Source: Laceyella sacchari
GTDB taxonomy: Bacteria > Bacillota > Bacilli > Thermoactinomycetales > Thermoactinomycetaceae
Assembly (NCBI RefSeq): GCF_004343255.1
Contig: NZ_SMDD01000003.1
Coordinates: 248,001 to 312,000, forward strand
Length of the DNA: 64,000 nucleotides
Reading direction: 5' to 3'
Below the pieces are notes generated by a model. That model was given only the letters and a program-made list of their open reading frames with translations, was not told where the DNA came from and made no database searches. This document shows positions 17,902 to 25,648 of this stretch, piece by piece (positions within the stretch are counted from its first letter, which is position 1; each line of letters starts with the position of its first letter). The translations under genes and the position numbers were made by a program.

Positions 17902-18486
17902 TTACCACCTGGACAATTCATGCATCAGCATGGCCATCTTCTCTTCATCCATTTCCCCGATGAAGTGATACAAAATTTTCCCATCGGCCCCCACTACAAA
18001 AGTCGCGGGAATGCCATACAATCCGTATTGGTCGAATCCGACCGTCCGCTTGTTTTCAAGAGGGTCAAGCACCACCGGGAACGTGTACCCATGTTTGTCC
18101 AAGAAGGGTTTGATCTTGGTTTCATCTTTTTCTTGCGTTGTTTCATTGACCATAATAAAGTTTACTTTATCTTTGTATTGGTCATATGCCTTTTGGAAAT
18201 AAGGCATTTCTTTTTTGCACGGCGGGCACCATGTCGCCCAGAAGTTGATGATGGTGGGCTTTCCTTGGTTGCGATAAAGCTCGATTTCTTTGCCATCGAT
18301 CGTGCGCAAAATGAAGTTTGGCGCGCAGTACCCCTCTTCTGGCCTGCTTTCTCCTTTGCACTGAATGGCTGCATCCGTTTTCGTGCCGCCGCTCGCCGGT
18401 GTTTGCCGATCCCCGATCCCCGTCCACACTGCTATGCCCACCAACGCGAGCAAGACACAAAAGATGATCAGGTTTTTTCCTTTCAT
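17902..18486 (-). CDS. TlpA family thiol-disulfide oxidoreductase with extra cysteine pair
   Basis: A 194-residue protein with an N-terminal signal anchor (residues 5-21) and a thioredoxin fold with the motif WATWCPPCKKEMPYF (Cys87, Cys90). The cis-proline loop is GIPATFVV near residue 158. Two further cysteines, Cys43 and Cys54, flank a short acidic stretch before the domain; ResA-type proteins usually lack them. Probable role: extracytoplasmic thiol reductant fed by CcdA, whose gene starts 14 bases downstream. It could act in cytochrome maturation or, like StoA, in spore cortex formation; the sequence does not decide. Confidence 0.88.
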   Translation of the reverse strand: MKGKNLIIFCVLLALVGIAVWTGIGDRQTPASGGTKTDAAIQCKGESRPEEGYCAPNFILRTIDGKEIELYRNQGKPTIINFWATWCPPCKKEMPYFQKAYDQYKDKVNFIMVNETTQEKDETKIKPFLDKHGYTFPVVLDPLENKRTVGFDQYGLYGIPATFVVGADGKILYHFIGEMDEEKMAMLMHELSRW

Positions 18487-18500
18487 CCCCCTAGACTCCT

Positions 18501-19142
18501 TTACCTGTTAGTCAAGCCGCCCGTGACAAAAGGATTGGTCATTTGTTCCTGACCAATCGTCGTTTCCGGCCCATGACCAGACAGCACCCGGGTCGCTTCG
18601 GGCAAATTCATTAATTGCTGGTGAATAGACTGCATCAGCGTTTCATAATCCCCGCCGGGCAAATCGGTTCGCCCAATCGATTGTTGGAACAACACATCCC
18701 CGCTGAATATCACGTCATCCCAGACATAAGTTACACTGCCAGGGGAATGACCAGGTGTGTGCAACACTTTCAACGTTTGGCCAACCAGTTCGATCGACTC
18801 TCCGCCTGTCAGCACTTTCTCTGCTGGCTGGCACTTCATCGGCACTCCCATAAAAAAAAGGGAACCGTTTTGCTCCGGGTTCGTCAGCCAGTCCGCTTCC
18901 TCGCGGTGCACGTAAACGGGTGCCCCTGAGAGTTCGCGCACCGCTTCGACCCCGCCGATATGGTCGAAATGGGCGTGAGTCAGCAAAATCGCTTCCACCT
19001 TTATATCAAGCTCTTTGATACGCGCAAGCAACGCATCTGGGTTCATACCAGGGTCGACAACCCATCCACGTCTGCTCCCATCATCATACACCAAATAACA
19101 ATTGGTCATCACCGGACCAAAGACAAAGGTCTCTATTTTCAT
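18501..19142 (-). CDS. MBL-fold metallo-hydrolase, glyoxalase II-like
   Basis: A 213-residue metallo-beta-lactamase-fold enzyme with THAHFDHIGG near residue 54, HTPGHSPGSVTYV near 128, FSGDVLFQQSIGR near 147 and SGHGPETTI near 194, the full set of metal ligands for a binuclear zinc or iron site. The family contains glyoxalase II, persulfide dioxygenases and general thioesterases; with rhodanese and cysteine synthase downstream, a persulfide or thioester role is plausible but inferred. First gene of the minus-strand unit, starting with ATG after TAGGAGGCTTAAGC. The promoter must lie in the 130 bases shared with divergent ylaJ. Confidence 0.86.
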   Translation of the reverse strand: MKIETFVFGPVMTNCYLVYDDGSRRGWVVDPGMNPDALLARIKELDIKVEAILLTHAHFDHIGGVEAVRELSGAPVYVHREEADWLTNPEQNGSLFFMGVPMKCQPAEKVLTGGESIELVGQTLKVLHTPGHSPGSVTYVWDDVIFSGDVLFQQSIGRTDLPGGDYETLMQSIHQQLMNLPEATRVLSGHGPETTIGQEQMTNPFVTGGLTNR

Positions 19143-19274
19143 GCTTAAGCCTCCTAACCTCACTCTTCCATCCCCCATTCTACACGAACTTGCCTTCGGT
19201 TCAAAGCTGGTACATGGTGACGGCACAAACAGGACAGACTATGGGACAAACGCGTAGAAAGGAAGAGGTGGCGC

Positions 19275-19862
19275 ATGCGGTTTTTATGTAGACTGACCAT
19301 CCCTCTCATCGTTTTACTTGCCATCTTGGCGGGTTGCCAGCAAGAGAATAAGCCCCCGGCCAATCAATCCGCTCCTGGTACAAACAAACAGATTCCTGAG
19401 GTGCGCCGTGTCAAACAAACAGCACCGGAACCCCACCGTGACCGTTCTCCTCAGGCAGTGGCCGACCGATTGGTGCGCATCGCGACGAGCGTGCCCCATG
19501 TGAAAGGTGCCAATGCCATTGTCATTGGTGGGTACACGCTGGTGGGAATCGATCTGGAACCCACTTTGGACCGGGGACGTGTTGGTACGATCAAATATAC
19601 GGTGGCGGAAGCGTTGCGGGAAGATCCGCAAGGGGCGAAAGCGCTGGTTACCGCTGACACTGACCTGGTGCAACGCATACGTGAGCTAAACGATGACATC
19701 CGGCGAGGCCGGCCCATCGGCGGACTGATGGAAGAGCTGGCCGAAATCGCCGCCCGCATCGCTCCGTTGCCTTCCCGGGAAACGGAGAAGTCCGAACAGA
19801 AACCGGACAAAATCAATCAGGAACGGCTTAATCAGTCCCGGCGAGCCCCTGCTCGTCAGTGA
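19275..19862 (+). CDS. ylaJ: YhcN/YlaJ family sporulation lipoprotein
   Basis: A 195-residue predicted lipoprotein: basic N-terminus, hydrophobic stretch and lipobox LAGC (Cys22 lipidated), then a Pro/Gln-rich linker and a YhcN/YlaJ domain (VADRLVRIATSVPHVKGANA near residue 64, ALVTADTDLVQRI near 123). YhcN and YlaJ are found in the spore inner membrane or coat region of Bacillus. C-terminal tail is rich in Arg, Gln and Lys. ATG after GAAAGGAAGAGGTGGCGC. Its neighbour ylaI is also adjacent to ylaJ in B. subtilis, supporting orthology. Confidence 0.88.
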   Translation: MRFLCRLTIPLIVLLAILAGCQQENKPPANQSAPGTNKQIPEVRRVKQTAPEPHRDRSPQAVADRLVRIATSVPHVKGANAIVIGGYTLVGIDLEPTLDRGRVGTIKYTVAEALREDPQGAKALVTADTDLVQRIRELNDDIRRGRPIGGLMEELAEIAARIAPLPSRETEKSEQKPDKINQERLNQSRRAPARQ

Positions 19863-19898
19863 CCTTAATCTTGCCGTTCCTGAAAACACTTCAAAAAA

Positions 19899-19937
19899 AC
19901 ACAACTCCGCAGGATTCCCTTGCGGAGTTGTGTTTTT
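19899..19937 (+). terminator. Terminator after ylaJ
   Basis: ACACAACTCCGC pairs with GCGGAGTTGTGT (12 bp) and is followed by TTTTTG on the plus strand. Confidence 0.9.
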
Positions 19938-20163
19938 GCGTTTTTAAGCTTCAACCCCATGTTGGCTTCAGCTCCCGGACATGTAGTATACTAGGGCGTG
20001 TCTGATGTATAGATCAGCGGCTCCAAAACCATTTTCTCATTCGCTTCACGCGTGACGAGTCACTGCTCGAGAAAGGGGTTTTCCGCCGCTTCTTCCACAC
20101 CAACTTGATTTGCCAGAGACATATCCTAGCTGTAACCATCTGCACGGAAAGGACGGAATCGTC

Positions 20164-20376
20164 GTGAAAGTGATCTGCATCCTGTGTGATCAGCCTTTTC
20201 AACCGGAGAAGCTGATCGCCAAAAAAATCAGGAAACATCCGCACCGCATTCAAATCTGCCCGGACTGCCGCCAACGCATTACTCAGCAAGTGGAGCAACG
20301 AAGGCTTGCTGGCCAGACGGGCAGCACACTTAGCCACCCCGCTGACCCTCTATCCAGTCAATCTCCGAAAGATTGA
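20164..20376 (+). CDS. ylaI: YlaI family small zinc-ribbon-like protein
   Basis: A 70-residue protein, the same length as B. subtilis YlaI, with two CxxC pairs (CILCDQPF at residues 4-11 and CPDCRQRI near 35) separated by a basic segment, consistent with a zinc ribbon. GTG start; an AAAGGA box lies about 12 bases upstream. The last 19 bases overlap, tail to tail, with a minus-strand gene. Function unknown; location beside ylaJ and ylaH matches the Bacillus yla locus. Confidence 0.8.
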   Translation: MKVICILCDQPFQPEKLIAKKIRKHPHRIQICPDCRQRITQQVEQRRLAGQTGSTLSHPADPLSSQSPKD

Positions 20377-20642
20377 TTGTACTTCGGTTCATTGATGATG
20401 TCGTTTAACAATTTGTCTGCCTGATCGCACGGAAAGGCAATTTGCAACGGCTCGCCCGCTTGCTCATAGGTGATGAGATAATTGTCACCCTCCACTTTTT
20501 TTTCCACAATCGTCACCTGATGATCCTCGCGCAACATTTCTTCAAAAAAATGCACCGTTTCCTTGGCGGAACGGTCGCTGGGCCGTTTGTCCCACACCAC
20601 TTGGATCTGCAACCAATTAAACAATGCGTCTTTCAATTGCAT
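20358..20642 (-). CDS. Hypothetical 94-residue cytoplasmic protein
   Basis: Not recognised. The protein is soluble, acidic and of mixed alpha/beta character (MQLKDALFNWLQIQVVWDKR, then a predicted helix with FFEEMLREDHQV and paired strands). It has a good ribosome binding site (GGGAGAGGAG) and ATG start, which supports expression. Its 3' end overlaps ylaI by 19 bases in convergent orientation. It sits between ylaI and ylaH, where B. subtilis has no equivalent that I can name. Confidence 0.68.
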   Translation of the reverse strand: MQLKDALFNWLQIQVVWDKRPSDRSAKETVHFFEEMLREDHQVTIVEKKVEGDNYLITYEQAGEPLQIAFPCDQADKLLNDIINEPKYNQSFGD

Positions 20643-20764
20643 GTTAATTCTCCTCTCCCATTCCTGGCGGTGCAAAGGGGCTTGTCCGCTCGCCCCTTTT
20701 TCCGCGGATCGGGAGCGGCCAGAACGCTTTATTCACTGACCGATCGCTCCAGCCAACCCCCCGA

Positions 20765-21037
20765 CTAATTTTGTTTTCGCACAAAATAGAGCCTGATCCT
20801 TGTGACAGCAATGAGAATAACGGTGAAAAAGAGAATGGGAATCACAGGGAAGCCCATGTAATGGAACAAGGTCAACAAAAGGCACCCCACCGCCAGCACC
20901 ACATACACGATCACTTGTTTCAGCAACGGCAGACGAATGGCGAAAGCCACCTTATACACTACGGCCGCCAACACCACGATGATGAAATAGATCGTCCACG
21001 GCGACAGGCTGTTCAGCCAAGTTTGCACAGCATCCAT
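20765..21037 (-). CDS. ylaH: YlaH-like membrane protein
   Basis: A 90-residue protein with three hydrophobic segments (about residues 12-30, 34-55 and 60-80) ending in a basic tail (RIRLYFVRKQN), matching the YlaH-like family. Function unknown. The start ATG is 15 bases downstream of the nfo stop... in transcriptional terms it follows nfo closely, so nfo and ylaH may share a transcript. Confidence 0.82.
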   Translation of the reverse strand: MDAVQTWLNSLSPWTIYFIIVVLAAVVYKVAFAIRLPLLKQVIVYVVLAVGCLLLTLFHYMGFPVIPILFFTVILIAVTRIRLYFVRKQN

Positions 21038-21052
21038 CTCGCTTCTCCCTCC

Positions 21053-21889
21053 TCAACCCTCTTGTCTCAATTGATGCAAATACTGAATTTCGTCCGCGTA
21101 TTCCGACTCATCGTCGACCGGTGTCTCCAGAATGACCGGCAGGTGAGCGAACGCCTCATCACGCAAAAACAAAGCCAAAGCCGCCGCACCGATTTCACCT
21201 TTGCCAATTTTTTCGTGGCGATCTTTGCGGCTGTTAAAAGGTGCTTTGCTATCATTGAAGTGAATGGCTGTTAGCTGTTCAAGATAGCCGGTCTCCTTCA
21301 TTTCCTGTACCATCGACGCAAAGGATTCCTCCGTCCAGATCCCGGCGGCGAAGGCATGGCACGTGTCAAAGCAAAAACCGATTTTTTCCGGGTAATCTGT
21401 CGCTTCACGGATTTCCACCAGTTCACGGATCGTCAAGCCCAGTTCGCTACCTTGGCCCGCCGTGTTTTCCAAAAGCAATTTGGTGCTTCCTTCATATTCA
21501 GACAGAATGAGGTTGAGCGTCTCAACCATCCGTTTGCGTCCGTACTCTTCCCCTTCACCCACATGCTTGCCGCAATGAACGACCGCCCCAACTGCGCCGT
21601 AAGCCTCTGCAATGGACAAATCCTCTTTGATTGAACGAATCGTCACTTCATGCAAATCCGCCTTGGGGGTGGACAAATTGGTGATGTAAGGGGTGTGCGC
21701 AACCAGCACGATCCCATGCTCTTCACAAAATGCTCTTCCACGTTCCGCATCGACGATGTCCAGCTTTTTCGGCCTTAAACCGCGCGGGTTTTTCGTAAAG
21801 ACTTGAAACGATTCGGCGCCCAGCGACTTGGCTTTTGATGCCGCTTTGGCGAATCCTTTGGCAACACTGATATGGCAACCTATTTTCAT
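21053..21889 (-). CDS. nfo: Deoxyribonuclease IV (endonuclease IV, AP endonuclease)
   Basis: Cuts DNA 5' to abasic sites in base excision repair. The 278-residue TIM-barrel protein has family segments GCHISVAKGFAKAASKA at the N-terminus, LLLENTAGQGSELG near residue 142 (metal-ligand Glu), CFDTCHAFAAG near 174 and HFNDSKAPFNSRKDRHEKIGKG near 212, together giving the trinuclear zinc ligands. ATG after AGGAGGAATCGAG. In spore formers this enzyme also protects germinating spores. Upstream terminator separates it from the HesB-like gene. Confidence 0.95.
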   Translation of the reverse strand: MKIGCHISVAKGFAKAASKAKSLGAESFQVFTKNPRGLRPKKLDIVDAERGRAFCEEHGIVLVAHTPYITNLSTPKADLHEVTIRSIKEDLSIAEAYGAVGAVVHCGKHVGEGEEYGRKRMVETLNLILSEYEGSTKLLLENTAGQGSELGLTIRELVEIREATDYPEKIGFCFDTCHAFAAGIWTEESFASMVQEMKETGYLEQLTAIHFNDSKAPFNSRKDRHEKIGKGEIGAAALALFLRDEAFAHLPVILETPVDDESEYADEIQYLHQLRQEG

Positions 21890-21908
21890 CTCGATTCCTC
21901 CTGAAAGA

Positions 21909-21935
21909 CAAAAAGCGCCTCTGTTTCGGGCGCCG
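21909..21935 (-). terminator. Terminator after HesB-like gene
   Basis: GGCGCC/AGGCGC type stem (core GCGCC with GGCGC) followed by TTTTTG on the minus strand, about 70 bases after the HesB-like gene stop and just before nfo. Confidence 0.6.
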
Positions 21936-22005
21936 TTCCACTTTCTCCATTGTAACATCTTCCGTAGGGGGCAACAACTCTTCCGCTTTGCCTTCAAACA
22001 GCCCT

Positions 22006-22320
22006 TCAATAGAGCATTAATCGATTGCTAAAGATCTGCTCTTTGTTTTTCAAAACATAGGCTTGGTTCCGCTCATGCCAATCCACCGCCAAATCAGCAC
22101 CGAAAAATCGGGCACTCTCGCAGTCCAGCACCATGCGAAAGGAAGGTGACACTGCCACCACCAAGTCGTCTGGCTTCACATAATCCCAATTCATCTCAAA
22201 CACGACATCGGCACCGCAACCACACCCTTCAGTGATCACCGCAACGCGCAATGCGGCTTCCTCTGTCGGCTTGGCTTCCAACAGCCGGGAGCGAGCCCCA
22301 GCGGATATCTCGATATGCAT
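22006..22320 (-). CDS. HesB/IscA-like iron-sulfur biosynthesis family protein (YqkB/YneR type)
   Basis: A 104-residue HesB-like domain. The cysteine-rich stretch EGCGCGADVVFEM near residue 31 and a later cysteine (LDCESARFFG near 71) are reminiscent of the A-type carrier fold, though not in the canonical C-x60-CGC arrangement, which is typical of the Bacillus YqkB/YneR subfamily of unknown role. ATG start; weak binding site. Single gene between two terminators. Confidence 0.75.
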   Translation of the reverse strand: MHIEISAGARSRLLEAKPTEEAALRVAVITEGCGCGADVVFEMNWDYVKPDDLVVAVSPSFRMVLDCESARFFGADLAVDWHERNQAYVLKNKEQIFSNRLMLY

Positions 22321-22364
22321 TTCAACCGCCCCACTTTTCTTTTATTCCCATCTATTTTACACAA

Positions 22365-22402
22365 AAAAACCGGAGTGGAGGAGCATCCGCCCCATCACTC
22401 CG
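22365..22402 (-). terminator. Terminator after pepA
   Basis: CGGAGTG pairs with CACTCCG across a GC-rich loop and is followed by GGTTTTTTTG on the minus strand. Confidence 0.85.
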
Positions 22403-22414
22403 ATTTATCCCGCC

Positions 22415-23905
22415 CTAGCCGAAACGAACCGCCAACTGGATGAGTGTCCGCACAGCCACACCCGTTGCTCCTTTGGCAAAAATGCCTGATTCGCGCGGCG
22501 CTGTGGCTGATCCGGCGATATCCAAGTGCACCCAAGGGGTTTCTTCAGCAAACGCCTGCAAAAACAAGCCGCCTTGAATGCATCCCGCCGGGCTTCCCCC
22601 CTCATTTTTTACATCGGCAATCTCACTTTCAACATAGATGCCATACTCTTTGTACATCGGCAATTCCCACATCCGTTCGCCGGCAATGCGAGCGGCAGCC
22701 TTCACTTCATCGGCCCATTCTTCATCGTTACTCATCATTCCTGTCGCTTCATGCCCCAAGGCAACTACAACTGCGCCGGTCAGTGTAGCCACATCGACCA
22801 AGCGGGTAGCTCCCTTCCGTTTAGCATAAGAGATCGCATCAGCCAAAATAACCCGCCCTTCGGCATCAGTATGGGCCACTTCAATTGTCTTGCCACTGAA
22901 GGATCGAATCACATCGCCCGGGCGATACGCTTGGCCGTTGACCATGTTCTCGCAGACAGGGATAACCGCCAACACATTGCTGTGAGGACGCAATTCACCA
23001 ATCGCATCCATCGCCGCCAACACCGCCGCCGCGCCAGCCATATCTTCTTTCATGTCCAACATAAACGGTGAGGGTTTCAACTGGAGGCCGCCACTATCAA
23101 AAGTCACACCCTTGCCAACCAATCCGAGTACTTCGGTGCTCTCTGGCGCCCCTTGATAAGACAGCACGATCATGCGTGCTCCAGCCTCACTGCCACGCGC
23201 CACAGACAATAGCGCTTGCATGCCCAAATCTGCCAAGCGTGATTCATCCAGCACTTCCATATCCAATCCGCGTTTTTCGGCGACTTGTTTGGCATGCTCG
23301 ACAAACCGTCGGGGTGTTAATATGTTAGCTGGTTCATGGGACAAATACCTGGCGAAATTGGTGGCTCGTGCAAAAATCTGCCCCCGTTCGATCCCTGCTT
23401 GAGCCGCTTGCTCATTCAGTTGCGGAATACTGATTAACACCGATTTCAGTTCCTGCTTCTTCGTTTCGGATTGGTATTTCTGGTGCTCATACGTCCCAAG
23501 TTCGACGCCCTCCACAATCGCTTGTACCGCATCAACCGCGTTATAGCGGTCAATGATGGAAGAAGGGCACCCTATCCCCAAGCTTTTTAATCCCTTTTGC
23601 TTGGCCGCGCGGCTCGCCGCCGCAATCGCATGTCTGAACTGGTGCAGATCCGTTTGATCCCCTTCACCCAAACCGACCACAATCACACGTCCAGACGGTA
23701 TCTTACCCCAATTGTGCAACTGGGTGACTTCCCCCAGTTTGCCAGTTATCTCCCCTGCCGTGATCAGGCTGGAAATCCGAAAACCGAGGGCCTCATCAAT
23801 CTCACGGGCCATGCCTTGTGTCGATTCTTTTTCTTTGGAATGAAATACAATAATTGCGTCCGTCGCCACAGAGGCCAACGGCTCTCTCGTCAATTTCCAC
23901 TCCAT
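22415..23905 (-). CDS. pepA: Leucyl aminopeptidase (M17 family)
   Basis: Removes N-terminal amino acids from peptides in the cytoplasm using two metal ions. The 496-residue protein has an N-terminal macro-like domain and a C-terminal catalytic domain with VGKGVTFDSGG near residue 257 (metal-binding Lys and Asp), DMKEDMAGAAAVLA near 284 and the M17 signature HTDAEGRVILADA near 348. The length and motifs fit the hexameric LAP family. ATG after AGGAGGCGTAATC; the in-frame upstream extension is poorly supported. Stands alone before a strong terminator. Confidence 0.95.
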   Translation of the reverse strand: MEWKLTREPLASVATDAIIVFHSKEKESTQGMAREIDEALGFRISSLITAGEITGKLGEVTQLHNWGKIPSGRVIVVGLGEGDQTDLHQFRHAIAAASRAAKQKGLKSLGIGCPSSIIDRYNAVDAVQAIVEGVELGTYEHQKYQSETKKQELKSVLISIPQLNEQAAQAGIERGQIFARATNFARYLSHEPANILTPRRFVEHAKQVAEKRGLDMEVLDESRLADLGMQALLSVARGSEAGARMIVLSYQGAPESTEVLGLVGKGVTFDSGGLQLKPSPFMLDMKEDMAGAAAVLAAMDAIGELRPHSNVLAVIPVCENMVNGQAYRPGDVIRSFSGKTIEVAHTDAEGRVILADAISYAKRKGATRLVDVATLTGAVVVALGHEATGMMSNDEEWADEVKAAARIAGERMWELPMYKEYGIYVESEIADVKNEGGSPAGCIQGGLFLQAFAEETPWVHLDIAGSATAPRESGIFAKGATGVAVRTLIQLAVRFG

Positions 23906-24037
23906 GATTACGCCTCCTGAATAATTGGAATAAGTAGAAAAAAATAAAAAGTGTAACACACGATCTAGAATTTCACATGTTACACTTTCGACAAATTCTA
24001 ATTTATTTCCTTTTCTCCAAAAATAGACGGAATTGTT

Positions 24038-24229
24038 TTATAAAACTTCCAACATGAGCATCTCTTTTCTTATTTCTTCCAGTCTGGCTTTAATTTGATC
24101 AATCCTGTGAAAGTTGTTGTTTTTAAGGGCTTCATACAGCTTCTCCAACTCCTCATCCAATTCCATTCGCAGAATTGGAATGCGCTCCTCCGCATCCTGG
24201 CAACGGTAGACTCTGATTACCTCTTCCAT
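24038..24229 (-). CDS. Hypothetical 63-residue helical protein
   Basis: Not recognised. Strongly charged and predicted helical, with heptad-like leucines in MELDEELEKLYEAL and QIKARLEEIRKEM, suggesting a two-helix coiled coil. It resembles Spo0E-like phosphatases only in size and helical content; the SQELD-type motif is absent. A GGGGTG box precedes the ATG by about 12 bases. Low codon support leaves some doubt that it is translated. Confidence 0.5.
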   Translation of the reverse strand: MEEVIRVYRCQDAEERIPILRMELDEELEKLYEALKNNNFHRIDQIKARLEEIRKEMLMLEVL

Positions 24230-24549
24230 GGTCCACTACACCCCTTTTATATGCTTGGGCTTTGGGTCCCAACCGCCGACCTTAAAGGTTAGCTTGGATA
24301 CAGCATTGCCCCAACCAAGGTGAATTAAACCTGGGACACAAATCAACTTTCTCAATTATGTTACGCTATCATCCTAGCTAGGGGCACGGTGAACCACTCA
24401 AATAAATTTTTAAATTTTTAGAAATTAACTCTCTAAAATTTTTATCTATCTCGTGATTGTGGTAAGATAAGTCCGCAACCGCTTTTCTTTGGTCCCGGCA
24501 ACGTCCTTGCGCCGCCGGACTCAGTTTGATGATACGGATGGTGATGATT
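24230..24549. other. Intergenic region upstream of yktB
   Basis: AT-rich 320-base gap between two divergent genes; no hairpin with a T run, no further ORF with a binding site. It probably carries both promoters. Confidence 0.4.
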
Positions 24550-25176
24550 ATGACGATACCCGGTTTTATCGAACAAGACTTTCAGGTTTTTGACATTGAT
24601 GGGCTCGAACCTCGCATGAACGCAATCAAACAACACATTCAACCCAAGTTTGACATCATCGGGCAACACCTTTCCTCCTTTCTGACCATGCAATTGGGCG
24701 AACCCGTCAGCACACATATCGCCAAACACGCCCGCCGCACCGTCAATCCGCCGGACGAAACCTGGGTAGCCTGGTCCACAAGCAAGCGCGGATACAAAGG
24801 ATTGCCCCACTTTCAATTAGGGATTCGCGACGATCATCTCTTCATCTGGTTTGCCCTGATCTACGAATGCGACCGGAAGCAACCCTTTGCCCGCCGATTG
24901 CGCGAAGAGTTCGACCGCTACTGGGCTCTGATTCCCAATACATACTATTTCTCCCAAGACCACACCCGGCCCGATGTCACCCGCAAAGCGGACTTGACCG
25001 ACGAGCAAGCTCACAAGATGCTCGAGCGCTTGGAAAAAGTGAAAAAGGCAGAGTTTTTGTGCGGACGCATCATTCCACGGGAAGAAGCTTGTCGATTGTC
25101 GGGTGACGATTTGATCAAGCAAATTGAATCCACTTACGAAACACTAAACCCGCTGTACCGTTTGGCGATGGAATAA
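24550..25176 (+). CDS. yktB: YktB / UPF0637 family protein
   Basis: A 208-residue cytoplasmic protein of the UPF0637 (DUF1054) family: FIEQDFQVFDIDGLEPRM at the N-terminus, RTVNPPDETWVAWSTSKRGYKGLPHFQLG near residue 60 in the family, and a C-terminal IPREEACRLSGDDLI segment. Function unknown; a structure of a Bacillus homologue exists but gave no clear activity that I recall. The chosen ATG gives MTIPGF; upstream in-frame codons at 24526 are also possible because the binding site is weak (GGATGGTG). Confidence 0.88.
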   Translation: MTIPGFIEQDFQVFDIDGLEPRMNAIKQHIQPKFDIIGQHLSSFLTMQLGEPVSTHIAKHARRTVNPPDETWVAWSTSKRGYKGLPHFQLGIRDDHLFIWFALIYECDRKQPFARRLREEFDRYWALIPNTYYFSQDHTRPDVTRKADLTDEQAHKMLERLEKVKKAEFLCGRIIPREEACRLSGDDLIKQIESTYETLNPLYRLAME

Positions 25177-25648
25177 AACAGCCACATCTGTTTAGAAACA
25201 CTTGACTATCCAGGTCATGTTTGGCATCAAGTTATTAGAAAAAAGCGGTGGAAAAACCCTTTTCTTGAGGAGCGTCTTGTCATGTATGAAACACTTGAGA
25301 AAAACGGTTTTGAAGCCGCTTGCCTTTATCAGACATGTGTTAGAATGATATATTTACGCCAGACCATTTCCCATTTCGATTTCCCACATGCTTTGAAACC
25401 CGCTTACACCTTTCAAACCCCTTGCCCCCAAGCACTCTCCGCAGTATAAAAAAACATCTTGCAGGCGTTTTTTGCCGTGTTTCCGCCGTCTTTCCCCGTT
25501 CAACCAACTGTCTAATTTTACTTATGAAATTTTTCTTTTGTTGCCGTATTGTTTTTGTTATACTAACGGTCGTGCATACAATCAACCATTTCCGTATGTT
25601 CATGCGGTTTATGTGATAAAGCGATAAAGGTAAAGGCAGGCAACGCAT
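25177..25648. other. Intergenic region upstream of speA
   Basis: A 470-base gap. One short frame (25282-25449, 55 residues) has GAGGAG nine bases ahead of its ATG but an uninformative translation. No riboswitch or terminator recognised. The speA promoter probably lies near 25535-25600, in the AT-rich stretch. Confidence 0.4.

Noticed and set aside
25282-25449. 55-residue frame upstream of speA with GAGGAG before the ATG
   Set aside because: Only the binding site supports it; the translation is not recognisable. Kept out of the feature list.
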